The translations under genes and the position numbers were made by a program. Positions 34,255 to 45,344 of a stretch of 64,000 nucleotides of DNA are shown one piece after another. How positions within the stretch are numbered: the stretch's first letter is position 1; each line of letters starts with the position of its first letter. Location of the stretch: assembly GCA_035222895.1 (NCBI GenBank), contig JAVYIG010001824.1, positions 124,001-188,000 of the forward strand, read 5' to 3'. This DNA comes from Strongylocentrotus droebachiensis. Taxonomy: Eukaryota; Echinodermata; Echinoidea; Camarodonta; Strongylocentrotidae. Under the pieces are notes generated by a model that searched no databases, was not told the DNA's origin, and saw only the letters and a program-made list of their open reading frames with translations.

Positions 34255-35699
34255 AAGTTATGTTAAAGACGTATTTTAACAGGGAGGCCGCAGAATTTTT
34301 GAAAAAAGGCTTTATTGAAGGCTTCAAATTAAATTACACAGGCCCCCGCATGCCGGCTGATATGCCCAATTTAAAATTAGTGGAAAATAACAAATTAGTA
34401 GCATTTGAAAAAAAAAAAATTGAAAAGAGGTAAGATTGGGTAGATATTTAGGCCCATTTGAAGTTAGGCCACTAAATAAATTACGGTCGAGTCCTATTGG
34501 ACTGGTGCCCAAAAAGGTGCCGGGCGAATATCGTTTAATTAACCACTTGTCATACTCGGGTTTCAATAAACGATTTTATTCCGGATAAAGTTTGCAAGGT
34601 TGAATACACGAGTTTTGATAAAGCAACAGAATTAATTGTTGAAACAGGCATAGGTGCCGAGTTAGCAAAAGAGGACATTAAATCGGCATTTAGGTTATTA
34701 CCGATTCATCCAAATGATTTTGAATTGCTCGGGGTCAAGTTTGACGGCAAATATTATATTGACAAATGCTTACTCATGGGTATCAGATGTGCCCCAGCAT
34801 ATTTCGAATCTTTTTCTACGTTTATTGAATATTGCTTTAGGGAAAGAATTGGCTCCAACAAAATAGTGCACTATGTGGATGACTTCTTATGTGTGGGTTC
34901 AATACAAAATGAAGAATTAACATGTAAACAAGTTGTTGATACATTAATATTAGTGTGCAAAGAACTAGGCGTCCCCCTAGCCAAAGAAAAATTAGAAGGG
35001 TTTATTATTAGATTGATATTTCTTGGCTTAGAGCTTGATTTAGTACTAATGCAAGTACGTGTACCACAAGAAAAATTGGTGGAAATAAGACGGAAAATCG
35101 GTAGGGCGCTAGCTCATAAATCAGCCACCGTCAAAGAGATTCAATCTTTGATTGGCTCTTTGAATTTTATTTGCAGAGCTGTACGACCGGGCAGAGCATT
35201 TTTACGACGGTTAATAGATTTAATAAAGGGGAAAAATGTGAAAAGTACCAGTATAATGTTGAATGAGGGGGCCCAAGTTGATTTAATTATATGGCTCGAA
35301 TTTTTGAACCACCATAATGGCATATCAGTCATCCCCCAGGAAGGGTGGGGAGGAGATAACGACCACGTTTTGTACACTGATGCTAGCGGGGAAATTGGTT
35401 TCGGAGCCTATTTTGAAGGCAAGTGGTTATTTATCGAGGGTACGTTAATAGCATGGAAAGAAATGATACCCATTTTACTCTCCATCGCTGCATGGGGGGA
35501 GGAACTCCAGAATAGGAGAATAGTTTTGGATACAGACAATATGTTAGTGAAGTTTATAATAAATAAGCAGACATTATTATGTTCGAAAATAATGGAGTTA
35601 TTACGTAAATTTGTGTTGATCTGCTTAAAGAAAAATATTGTTTATAAAGCAGTTTACGTATATATATTTGACAATGGTGTTGCCGACTCCCTTTCATGA
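34255..35699 (+). pseudogene. Reverse transcriptase-RNase H of the YR retrotransposon, broken
   Basis: The N-terminal part (34255-34600) is split by frameshifts. From 34650 the frame is open: AKEDIKSAFRLLPIHP (motif A, Asp), MGIRCAPAYFESF (motif B), YVDDFL at 34872-34889 (motif C, catalytic Asp pair), FLGLELD, and IQSLIGSLNFICRAV of the connection. RNase H begins near 35370 with YTDAS, then WKEMIP and LDTDN, giving the D-E-D set. The last motif reads YIFDNGVADSLS where the family has a His-containing H-x-P-G-x-x-N-x-x-A-D. RT copies the element RNA into DNA. Confidence 0.85.
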
Positions 35700-35769
35700 T
35701 TTTAGATGGGGCGATTCCGCAAATTAGCACCAGGAGCACGAGACCGATTAAGTCGCATATTTACGGGAA

Positions 35770-36680
35770 TAGTGCTGACCTAGCAGCAGAAATATATAGA
35801 TTACTAGGACAGTTTTTAGCAGAGGGATTACAGCGGGCATATTAGAGTGCTGTAGATTCATTTTAAGAGTTTCGATTGAATAGACAATTGAATACATCAT
35901 GGCCTGCAATAATTATACAGGTTATGGCATTCATCGCACACCTCTCCATTAATGGGAAATGATTATTAATTATTATAAAGCATGTCGCAGCGTTATCATA
36001 TTTATACAATATGTACAGCTGGGCGGACCCAATTAAATATTTTTAATTAAGAAAATGCAGGAAGGGAGCAGGCGCGACAGATTTATGGTAGACAGTAGAA
36101 GACCCATAATTTGGGAACTTTTAGAGACAATTATACCAATATTATATTTTGTATGCTATTTTCATTACGAATCAATGATGTTTTACGCATCATATTTATT
36201 AGCATTTTTTGGGTTTTTGAGAGTGGGAGAATTCACGATTCAAAGGAAGGGCGATGATTTAAATAAGGTCATAGCGAGGGATGACATCAAATTTTGCAGT
36301 GGCCCGAAGGGAAGCCTGCTAGTACGTATTAGATTTTTAAAAACCGACCAATACGGGCAAGGAACTACGATTAATATCGGTAGCAATGGGACAGATGAAC
36401 AGTGCCCTGTGAAAGCCATGAAAGCATACCTCCGTGTAAGACCTGATATATATGGTCCGTTATTTTGTCATCGTGATGGGGCCCCTGTAATTAGGTATTA
36501 ATTTAGTTCAGTTTTGAAGAGAACCCTATAGCACAACGGGTACAGTGGTAGCCAATATGGCACATACTCCTTTCGAATCGGAGCGGCAATTATAGTGGCC
36601 CTGAAAGGCGTTCCCCCAGAACAGATAATGGTAATGGGAAGGTGGCGCAGTTTTGTGTATATGCGTTATATCCGCTAAAT
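35770..36680 (+). pseudogene. Tyrosine recombinase of the YR retrotransposon, broken
   Basis: An open core of 148 codons (36055-36501) plus flanking pieces in the same or shifted frames. FFGFLRVGEFT holds the first catalytic Arg (36220-36222), and RFLKTDQYGQG the Lys. After a stop at 36499-36501 come TYSFRIGAA with the second Arg (36574) and GRWRSFVYMRYIR with the Tyr nucleophile (36658-36660). The residue two before SFR is Tyr where His is usual. The N-terminal helical part (35770-36050) has several stops. The enzyme inserts the circular DNA copy by recombination. Confidence 0.82.
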
Positions 36681-36689
36681 ATTAGGTGC

Positions 36690-37280
36690 AATATAAAATT
36701 GATAGGAATAAACGTTATCATAAACATAATAATTATAAGGATAATAATAATGATAACTTTATATACAGCATAATATGTTACGATATTAACGCGCTCCATA
36801 TAAATTATGCAATATTAATTCCCAATAAGGCCACAACATTACATTAATAGAGATTACTATGACAAATTGGATTTAAATTACTAACGGGCAAACGGGAAAG
36901 CAGTAATAATTTTATACAATTATTTAACCTAATTCGTTATAATACAATAAAAAGTTGAACACGACACAAAGTATACAATGTGCAGATCAATTATGTGAAG
37001 TGCTCATGTTAATAACCAGAATGGGACTGGAGGATCAACCAGGAGTTACTATCCTGATTAGGCTCCCCCAATCATTAATATTGTCGTAACCCCCATCGCT
37101 GCTAGGTTTTACATGTAACACAGAGGAACGATTATTCCTTCCTTTTTCCTTTTAATGGAAACCTACTATCACATATTTTCATAGTAAATTATAAGTGGGA
37201 GAATAAGTAGCCCACGTGTATGATGATATGAATATGAATATAGAACACATTACTTTGGGGAGTTTTTCCATCCTGTTTCA
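36690..37280. other. Non-coding gap between recombinase and hydrolase
   Basis: AT-rich. It contains AGGAGTTACTATCCT near 37040, a word that recurs in the structured units of the B repeats. Confidence 0.5.
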
Positions 37281-37870
37281 GAGACAACCGGCGACAGGAT
37301 CTGGATCGTAGGCGACAGCTTGGTCAGACGTGCCAAGCAGAGGGCGAACATGCTCAACCACCAAGATTTGGGAAGAGCAAGAGGGACGGTCCAATGGCAC
37401 GGTCAGGGAGGAGCGACGTTACAAGACCTTCCGCGCCTGGTGGAGAATAGGTTGAGATACAACCAACGAGCACCTGCGCTAGTAATCGTGCATTTAGGAA
37501 CAATAACTTGGGCCTGAATGATGCCTGCCAATGCAGAATCGCGATCGATATGGCTCTTCAAATTTTACGGACAGCCAAGCCTCGTACGCACATCGCCTGG
37601 TCGACCATCATCCCACGTCTATTCTATCATAGCAGTCGTGGTTATCGAACATTACAAGACGCCATGGATGGGGTCAGGAAATCGCTCAACAAGTACGCGA
37701 GGAGATTAATAGCCCGGCTGCCGAATGCGTCAGTTATTGCTCATTAGTTGGATCCATCCAATTACAGTTTATTTTTAAGAGATGGGGTACACCTGTCCGA
37801 CAGAGGATCCGACGCTTTCATCGATAATTTCCAAGAAGGAATAGACTCGGGCTTGGGTATATATGAATAG
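37281..37870 (+). pseudogene. SGNH/GDSL-type hydrolase of the YR retrotransposon, broken
   Basis: Block I is IWIVGDSLVRRA (Ser near 37317), block III is VIVHLGT followed by a one-base frameshift at about 37500 where the Asn stands, and block V is LRDGVHLSDRG with Asp and His at 37781 and 37790. The middle reads RTHIAWSTIIPRLFY, as in this family. A TAG at 37745-37747 breaks the second frame. About 195 codons, normal for SGNH esterase-like domains. The role in the element is unknown; removal of acyl groups from some host molecule has been proposed for related hydrolases. It lies after the recombinase, with a 600-bp gap. Confidence 0.82.
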
Positions 37871-38511
37871 AATATTTATATTCACGGAAACGGGACAATA
37901 ACACTAATTCGGCTATTAATGAGCCTTGTGGAATTTCGGACAGACTGGGTTCGATGTGATAATGGAATTATTATAACACAAGAAGTTGAGGAATAGCGTG
38001 TTGTAACGTGAGTTACATATTCAGATATATACGCCTTCATTTTTGGGATTCACATTAAATTTGAAATTTATTTAATTGCTGATAAATTAGAACCATATTT
38101 AAATTAATGATTGATTTTGATGTACTAGTATACATCATACATAATTGTTAAGCTAGCAGAGGGTGGAGTCAGAGTCACTCGGTCGCACAGTAGCTTCAGA
38201 ACTACAAAGTGGGCCATAGGGGAATTTTCCCCGACAAAGGAAATATAATTATTTTGCTCGTTAAATTAAGCCACAATGGCAATATTGTCGGGTTTTCGCC
38301 TCTATCACTGTCTGGCTAGCAGCAAGAATAATAATATAAGATTACAATATGTAACGGATTGAATCCATGAGAAATACATGAAGTATGATACATGTCATAT
38401 CAATATTTAGTGAAACAGCATGGGTCCATAGATGGTATTAGGAAGCAACCATGGCAAACCACGCCCAACCCCCCCCCCCCCCACAAAAAAAAAAAAAAAA
38501 AAAATGTGGGT

Positions 38512-39333
38512 GGAGGATTTCTTTTACTCGTGATTATTCCATGGTTGGTTCCGATTATCACCACTTCTTATATATGCGCTGGTATAGTAGCACCGGGATA
38601 ACATTGGGGATACTGCAGGAGATACTATCCTGTCGGTGGGTCACGTAAACCCCAGGTATCTGGGGTGATCGGAGGGAGTTACTACCCTTCCGCTGATCGC
38701 GTGACTCGAGACCCCACAAATATAGTGTTTCCATAACTATGTTAGTTATGCATTGATGATTTTGTGAGTATTGAAAAGTTGTGGGGATCATCCGTAGGAG
38801 ATACTATCCTACCGGCAGGTCACGTAAACCCCAGGGACCTGGGGTGATCGGAGGGAATTACTATCCTTCCGCTGATCGCGTGACTCGAGATCCCACAAAT
38901 ATAGTGTTTCCATAACTATGTTAGTTATGCATTGATGATTTTGTGAGTATTGAAAAGTTGTGGGGATCATCCGTAGGAGATACTATCCTACCGGCAGGTC
39001 ACGTAAACCCCAGGGACCTGGGGTGATCGGAAGGAGTTACTATCCCTCCGCTGATCACGTGACCGGAGATCCCTACAATTTTGAGTTTCACTCATGGTAC
39101 ATGTACCCTTAAGATTGTTGAATCATATCACGTTTATACATTATTGTCGAATTGTTTATGGTGGGCCCTCTTTATTGTGGTTATAAGATTTTGTTATTGC
39201 TTTTATGCATGTTACTTGTTTTACTTTGACTTTCCTACTTTACATGTTTTGAGGAAAAGGACTCCTAGTTTCGGAGCGGAATAAATGTCGAGCAAACTGC
39301 AAATCAGTCTAAAGTTGTCTTCTTCCTAGAATA
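38512..39333 (+). repeat. B1 split direct repeat with 179-bp structured units
   Basis: Identical by eye with B2 (39766-40587). Inside are three units spaced 179 bp. Each has a 66-nt foldable core (38640-38705, 38819-38884, 38998-39063) with outer stem GTCACG/CGTGAC, stem ACCCCAG/CTGGGGT and stem CGGAGGG/CCTTCCG. A further hairpin GTAGGA/TCCTAC stands before the second and third cores. AATAAA near 39281 may serve as poly-A signal. A poly-C/poly-A run precedes the repeat at 38469-38504. Confidence 0.85.
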
Positions 39334-39610
39334 ACGTGATCATAATAAATGATCAGAGTCATTCTGGGAGAGTCAAGGATAGACAAAACAATTGCTGGCA
39401 TAGGCCAGAAATAGCGCGCGCCTTTTACAGCTGTTTAAGCGGTGCCTTTGTGAGACAGCGACATGTGAAATTTACCTCTGTAAAGAAACCGAAAATGCGC
39501 ACAGCCAGTGAATCTACAACGGTGGAGTTATGCGCGCAGTAAGCGTGGGAACGCCGTGTGCAAGATTTTCTCACTTTCGACTTTATCTCCGCTCGGAGAA
39601 GTCCTTTTTC
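39330..39610 (+). repeat. A2 split direct repeat
   Basis: Second A copy. It directly follows B1 (overlap AGAATA), so B1-A2 keeps the joined form expected for the circle junction. Confidence 0.85.
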
Positions 39611-39765
39611 CCCGGCCCACCCACCCCTCTTTAGTTTAAGTGGAGTTGAAGAAGTAAACTACTTAAAGTTGATTGAGGATTAACAAATTGGAAGTACAAT
39701 GTTGTTTTGAGTGATATAACGAATTGTATGTACTTAATATCATGGTAACACGGGGGTTGACTGGG

Positions 39766-40587
39766 GGAGGATTTCTTTTACTCGTGATTATTCCATGGTT
39801 GGTTCCGATTATCACCACTTCTTATATATGCGCTGGTATAGTAGCACCGGGATAACATTGGGGATACTGCAGGAGATACTATCCTGTCGGTGGGTCACGT
39901 AAACCCCAGGTATCTGGGGTGATCGGAGGGAGTTACTACCCTTCCGCTGATCGCGTGACTCGAGACCCCACAAATATAGTGTTTCCATAACTATGTTAGT
40001 TATGCATTGATGATTTTGTGAGTATTGAAAAGTTGTGGGGATCATCCGTAGGAGATACTATCCTACCGGCAGGTCACGTAAACCCCAGGGACCTGGGGTG
40101 ATCGGAGGGAATTACTATCCTTCCGCTGATCGCGTGACTCGAGATCCCACAAATATAGTGTTTCCATAACTATGTTAGTTATGCATTGATGATTTTGTGA
40201 GTATTGAAAAGTTGTGGGGATCATCCGTAGGAGATACTATCCTACCGGCAGGTCACGTAAACCCCAGGGACCTGGGGTGATCGGAAGGAGTTACTATCCC
40301 TCCGCTGATCACGTGACCGGAGATCCCTACAATTTTGAGTTTCACTCATGGTACATGTACCCTTAAGATTGTTGAATCATATCACGTTTATACATTATTG
40401 TCGAATTGTTTATGGTGGGCCCTCTTTATTGTGGTTATAAGATTTTGTTATTGCTTTTATGCATGTTACTTGTTTTACTTTGACTTTCCTACTTTACATG
40501 TTTTGAGGAAAAGGACTCCTAGTTTCGGAGCGGAATAAATGTCGAGCAAACTGCAAATCAGTCTAAAGTTGTCTTCTTCCTAGAATA
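39766..40587 (+). repeat. B2 split direct repeat
   Basis: Second B copy and right end of the element. 155 bp of unique sequence separates it from A2. Confidence 0.85.
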
Positions 40588-40671
40588 TGGGTTTATGCAG
40601 GGGATCTTATGGGCTCGTAGCCATCTCTCAATGTGTCAGATCGTCTTTTGCTATTGAATCCTGATTGTCCA

Positions 40672-41128
40672 CGGGGGTAGTTGTCCTCGGGGGGTAATTG
40701 TCATCGGGGGAATTGTCCTCGGGGGGTAATTATCATCGGAGGGTAGTAGTCCTCGGGGGGGGGGGTAATTGTCCTCGGCTCGGAGGTAATTGTCATCGAG
40801 GTGTAGTTGTCATCGAGGTGTAGTTGTCATCGGGGGGAATTGTCCTCGGGGGTAATTGTCCTCGGGGGGGGGGGGGTAATTGTCCTAAGGGGTAATTGTC
40901 CTCTGGGGGTAATTGTCCTAGGGGGTAATTGTACTAGGGGGGTAATTGTCCTCGGGGGTAATTTTCCAGGGGGTAATTTTCCGGGGGGTAATTGTCCTTG
41001 GGGGGTAGTTGTCCTCGGGGGTGATTCTCCGGGGGGTAATATTCCAGGGGGTAATTGTCCTTTGGGGGTAGTTTTCCGGGGAGTAATTTTCCGGGGGTGA
41101 TTGCCCAGGGGGTAATTTTCCTAGAACC
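40672..41128. repeat. GGACAATTACCCCC array, locus 3 (inverted)
   Basis: About 28 units of GGGGGTAATTGTCCTCG and variants, that is, the opposite orientation to loci 1 and 2. The last units mirror the first units of locus 1. Glycine/valine-rich ORFs are repeat translations. Confidence 0.8.
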
Positions 41129-42269
41129 TTGATTATAGACCATGATGAGTGAATCGCGAGCGTCCCTTTGCATTTTGTTGTCCTGCAGCTGCAGTTCTAT
41201 TTATGAATGGTGCATATTTGTAATTGATTTTCGCCAAATACAATCTCACATCTAATCGTCTATGTTTTGTTATCCGTGAAATTTGCCAAAAAGCCCTACA
41301 CATCCCGAACATTTTGAAAATGTCTCGCCCAGTCACCCCCGTGACAGGGTGCATGACAGATCGATCGCCAGTTGAGCGGGGCCGGGGAAGCTGAGCGGCA
41401 GCTGGCAGCTCAGCCAGCTCGCGCTGATATGCTATCACTTGACCTGCACCAGCATCGACGCCGTCTTCTCCGAATTGTTCTCTTTCTTCCATCTTTCAGT
41501 GGGGGTTGTTTACACCAACTGGGTTGCTTAAAGAAAGTTGTTTAAAAAGGAGCTGCATGTTGTTCAGTGGTGGTTGTTTACAACAAAAGGGTTGAATAAT
41601 GGGGTATAATTTGGGTTTGATACTCTGAATAAGTGCACCACTACTTCTGGATCTCTATATAGGTATATGAAGACTAACAATATGGTAGGGTAATTCTGCA
41701 ATTTATGAATTAGCGCCAAAACAGTGCCCATTTTGCATGAGCGCATGCACGCACGAATAAACTGCATATAGCCTATAGGGATGCATGCAATCTCTATGGC
41801 AAGGAATTTAGCACACGTTATAACCGAGTGCGCGATCAGTGCCGCACTGCATGACGCGACGATTTTAAGTCTACCTATATTCTGACATTTGCGTTCAGAT
41901 ACTGAAAAATTTAACTGTGAACTTACGCTATAAGTTAAAAACTTTCAAACGGTTAATAGAAAAGTGATTTCAATTAAGCCATTGAATCCCCAGTCACTTA
42001 GAAGTGCGTCGGTAGCTTGGTCGGCCATGATGTGAAATAAAGCTTTCAGCTAACGCTCACTTTACTGGCACGTGACACATGACGTCATATGTAAACAACA
42101 CTGTCTAAAAGCTCTCGTATAGTAAATATAGCAGTCATTACATTTTAAACAGCGAATGTTTAACAAAATTAATTTCGTTTCGAGCAACATTGTTTACAAT
42201 TTGTTCAACTGTTGTTTAAGATAGTGTACAACTGTAAGTGAACATCACTTTTTTAAGCAGCGTTTTTAC
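41129..42269. other. Intron between repeat array and LINE
   Basis: A GC-rich patch at 41330-41470 gives a 119-codon minus ORF (41133-41492) that starts MEEREQFGEDGVDAG; no family was recognised and the 3' end runs into the repeat flank. TGACGTCA-like words near 42080. Confidence 0.35.
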
Positions 42270-42395
42270 TGTGTAGCATACGCCAAATGGTCTGGAGATG
42301 ATAAAGCACTAGTGATGATATATAAAGCATTAATACTATAAATTATCGACTATGGTTGCGAAGCATACAACTCGGCCACGACAAGCGCCAAAAAT

Positions 42396-42929
42396 ATGTT
42401 GAATTCAGTTCAGTACCAATCATTATTTGTTTGTGCAGGCGCTCGGAAAGGTACATCCCTTAAAACTCTTCAAGTCGAACTAGGCGAAATGCCTTATGAT
42501 TTAAGACGAGAATTGTTAACAATCAAACTTAGAAAACGAATCGAGAGTATGCGCAAACACCCTCTGAACGAAGATGTGAAAGATTGTTGGCAGTCCAATA
42601 TTATTAGGGGTACTAACTCTAGATTAGCCTTTGGACGTAGAACCAAGGATTGTGCATTAAAATTCAGTCGCATACTAGAAGATCCAATGAAGTATCATTT
42701 CAACACACCCTTTTGGCAAATGCTCTCTCCCCATGTGTCATTGGAGCTAAAAGAGGTTATAACGAAATCAGATATCTGTTTTGCCCCAAAACAAGCAGCC
42801 CTAGAATTGATAAATTCGAAATGGAATAATTATTTACATATACAGATGGATCAAGAGCACCGGATAAAGACTCTGCAGCTGCTGTATTTCATGTACCTTA
42901 TTATGATGTTTCCCAATCTAAAAGACTAG
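42396..42929 (+). pseudogene. LINE RT C-terminal part
   Basis: The frame of 177 codons covers the RT thumb/linker. The RNase H start (YTDGSRAPDKD) is in another frame from about 42838, so the last 28 or so residues of this frame are spurious. Confidence 0.65.
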
Positions 42930-43312
42930 CTAATTCCACATCTTCTTATAGAGCAGAAATGGCCGCAATTGTACTTGTCCTAACATGGTTATTACAACTC
43001 CCAGGACTCTACACCGGGGCAGTTATCTTTTCCGATTCTTTGAGTTCACTCCAGGCCATAGAATCTCGTAAAGACGAATCTTTTATTCTTGAAATTCTAA
43101 CCCTGTGTAGTCAACTAAAATACAAGGGCACCCAGGTCAATTTCGAATGGATTCCCAGTCATTGTGGTCTACAACACAATGATATAACAGACAAGTTTGC
43201 TAAAGCAGGATTAAATAAAAACATAGAAATCAACAACGCTCTTACCAGAGCAGAATCAAACTATGTTATAAAGAAATACTACATAGAGATATGGCAAAAA
43301 AAGATGGAATGA
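42838..43312 (+). pseudogene. LINE RNase H part
   Basis: Open from the shifted frame through 43312. It has all four acidic/His sites of RNase HI by eye: TDGS, AEMAA, SDSLSS and the SHCG...D end. The domain removes the RNA strand after reverse transcription. Confidence 0.7.
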
Positions 43313-43830
43313 AACATCATCCCCCCTACGGGAAACGCAAACTCTGGTATCAAAAACATTTGTGTGTTACTTAAACAACAGAAGTAACGAAGCTATATTC
43401 TCCATCGCCTAAGAATAGGGAACTTAGGTTTAAATGTAAATATATTTGAGTTGAATCAACATGAGACTGTTCATTGTTCAAATTGTGAGCATGAAAAAGA
43501 AACAGTCAACCACTTTTTATGCAAGTGCCCGCTCTTTCTTATAGAGAGAGCCATGCTCATTACAGAATCTGGCATAGAAAATGAAAAAGCAATCCCAATA
43601 CTCCTGAAATCCACAGACATTAACCACCAGCAGGCTCTGGTCGACTTCGTAGTTAGAACTGAAAGGGTACACTTGTACCCCTACTAACCATGCACCTTGC
43701 ACCGCACATAAATATTTGAGCCGAAGAAGTTTTGCTTTTTTATAGTGAGTGATACATGAAGAAGAAGAAGAGTAAAAAAATGTATATATATATAGAAGAG
43801 AGAACTGCCTATGTAATCGTTTAGAATCTT

Positions 43831-44256
43831 CATGTATATGTTCTTTTTCTTATTGGTTTTCGGACACAATTTGAAGAAACGCGGTGGAGACGACTAGACT
43901 TATTGGTGGACGTCGGAGGGCCTAGGCTCAGCATTAGGCTGAGTTGAGAAGCTTGACACAATGTACCGTGTCCGAGCTGGTCCTTTGGCGTCCTATATAG
44001 CCGATAGGCCTTTTGCTCGCCAGCCACTGAATTCTTCAACATAAACAGTTTAATTTTTTAAAATCCAATTTATCCAAATCTATATATAAAAATATAAAAA
44101 TCTAATTTTAAAGGGGAACAAATCCTAAGAGAAGAGGCGTAAATATTCACTTCTGAACGACAAACGCCTATAAACCAAAACAACAACAACAACAATATAG
44201 CTCTAATACGTCGATTCGACAACTAATAGTTGTTTTTTCCCACAATAACGAAATTT
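43831..44256. other. Intron, nothing recognised
   Basis: AT-rich sequence after the LINE tail, with GAAGAAGAAG and (TA)n at 43755-43795 just left of it. Confidence 0.35.
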
Positions 44257-44365
44257 TCAAGCCCCCCTTTTTTAGGGAAGTTCTAAATTAGTATTTACTT
44301 TCAAATGCCGTTGGAATTTAACCTTTTCATTTGTTTTGCCTGCAAATGGGACATAGTACCTTTAA
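44257..44365 (+). repeat. Dispersed repeat, copy 2 of 2
   Basis: Second copy of the block at 26272-26381. It passes straight into the exon-unit intron sequence (AGGTGTTAAGACTTGTAGCT). Confidence 0.7.
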
Positions 44366-44539
44366 TTCAGGTGTTAAGACTTGTAGCTCATTACAAGATA
44401 CAATGTGATTGTGTTAAGATTTGTTAATTGTGGCAACGACATCTATATGATTTTGAACAAATTGCTGTATTTTGAAAATATAGATTTGCTGGGTTATTGG
44501 TAATTATTCATTGAACATAATGTTACTATATCATTACAG

Positions 44540-44707
44540 ATTGAGACTCTTAACATCCCTGCTTGGGATCTCAGTGAACGTCCCGCTGCATCACGTGATA
44601 TTGCTCAGTTTATCTGTAGGATGACTCATCTGAAGGACCTGACACTCAAAGGTCGGTATCACGATGTCTTCTACTCAACATCGTCAACGATGGCATCATC
44701 TGCAAAG
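44540..44707 (+). CDS. LRR exon, tandem array copy 7
   Basis: 56 codons, phase 0-0, acceptor ATTACAG, donor GTATTG. First variable stretch NIPAWDL, second strand LKDLTLKGR. Small changes in the core: ERPAASRDIAQFICRM. First exon after the 21.6 kb intron. Confidence 0.85.
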
Positions 44708-44956
44708 GTATTGATTTGGAAAAATTGAACGTTTTAGGACGTCGATGCGAAAAGTTAACTTTCTGTCATAATACAAAATCAAACTGAAGATTGTAAGATT
44801 GATAGTGAATAATATATACCATATTTTTCATTTCAATTGACAATTCAGAGTGCTACCGAATTGCTGATGGAGAGAGGGATATTTTAATTGTGAATACTGA
44901 TGAGACTAAATTCCTATTATTAGTATTCATTTAACATAATGTTGGTATCATAACAG

Positions 44957-45124
44957 ATTGAGACTCTTAACATTCCTAATTGGTATCTCACTGGACGTAC
45001 CTCTGCATCACGTGATCTCGCTCAGTTCATCTGTAAGATGCCTCATTTGAAGGACTTAACATTCCGCGGTCAGTATCACGATGACTTCTACTCAACATTG
45101 TCATCGATGGCATCATCCGCAAAG
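44957..45124 (+). CDS. LRR exon, tandem array copy 8
   Basis: 56 codons, phase 0-0. First variable stretch NIPNWYL, second strand LKDLTFRGQ. The core begins TGRTSASRDLAQ instead of SERPSASRDLAQ. The intron to copy 7 is only 249 bp, the shortest of the array. Confidence 0.85.
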
Positions 45125-45344
45125 GTATTGATTTGATCATATATTTTAGGACTCTTAGCAAATCACTTCATGTTTTGTTATACTGGAGATGTACTCTTTC
45201 CCATATAGTCAAACGCAAGTGTACAATTTTACTCTCCCTATTGGTACATCGTTAAGAGAAAGCAGGAAAGAAAAAGTGAACGTGTCAAGACGTCGATGCG
45301 AAAAGTTAACTTTCTGTCATAATACAAAACCGACAAACGTTATA

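Larger units (their letters stand above)
32322..40587 (+). mobile_element. Ngaro/DIRS-like tyrosine-recombinase retrotransposon
   Basis: 8.3 kb with split direct repeats in the order A1 (32322-32602), coding part, B1 (38512-39333), A2 (39330-39610), B2 (39766-40587). The A copies are offset by 7008 and the B copies by 1254 with no indels, which is the layout typical of Ngaro/PAT-type elements. The inside encodes in order gag-like, RT with RNase H, tyrosine recombinase and an SGNH hydrolase, all on +. Established knowledge: these elements integrate by a recombinase, not an integrase, so no target duplication is expected, and Ngaro members of animals can carry an SGNH hydrolase. All four reading frames are broken, so this copy is inactive, yet the repeats are near identical. 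It sits in the 21.6 kb intron. Confidence 0.88.
42270..43830 (+). mobile_element. 5'-truncated LINE with RNase H domain
   Basis: Order: end of the RT domain (from about 42285; IIDYGCEAYNSA in frame, then VCAGARKGTSLKTLQVELGE), a linker, an RNase HI domain, and a C-terminal C-x2-C-x8-H-x4-C type knuckle (HCSNCEHEKETVNHFLCKC at about 43468). RNase H residues seen: YTDGS (Asp), YRAEMAA (Glu), FSDSLSSLQAI (Asp) and an IPSHCGLQHND end. This order fits I-clade-like non-LTR elements (inference). Two frameshifts (near 42845 and 43310) make it dead. Confidence 0.8.

Noticed and set aside
34324-34566. Minus-strand ORFs in the YR element
   Set aside because: Shadows of the broken RT frame on the other strand.
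38640-39063. Hammerhead ribozyme in the B repeat
   Set aside because: Three-stem folding is plausible, but the CTGATGA and GAAA core parts are not placed as needed.
40807-41173. Gly/Val-rich and Pro/Asn-rich ORFs
   Set aside because: Translations of the GGGGTAATTGTCC array in two strands.
41133-41492. 119-codon minus-strand ORF as a gene
   Set aside because: GC-rich patch, no recognised family, overlaps the end of a repeat array; kept only as a note.
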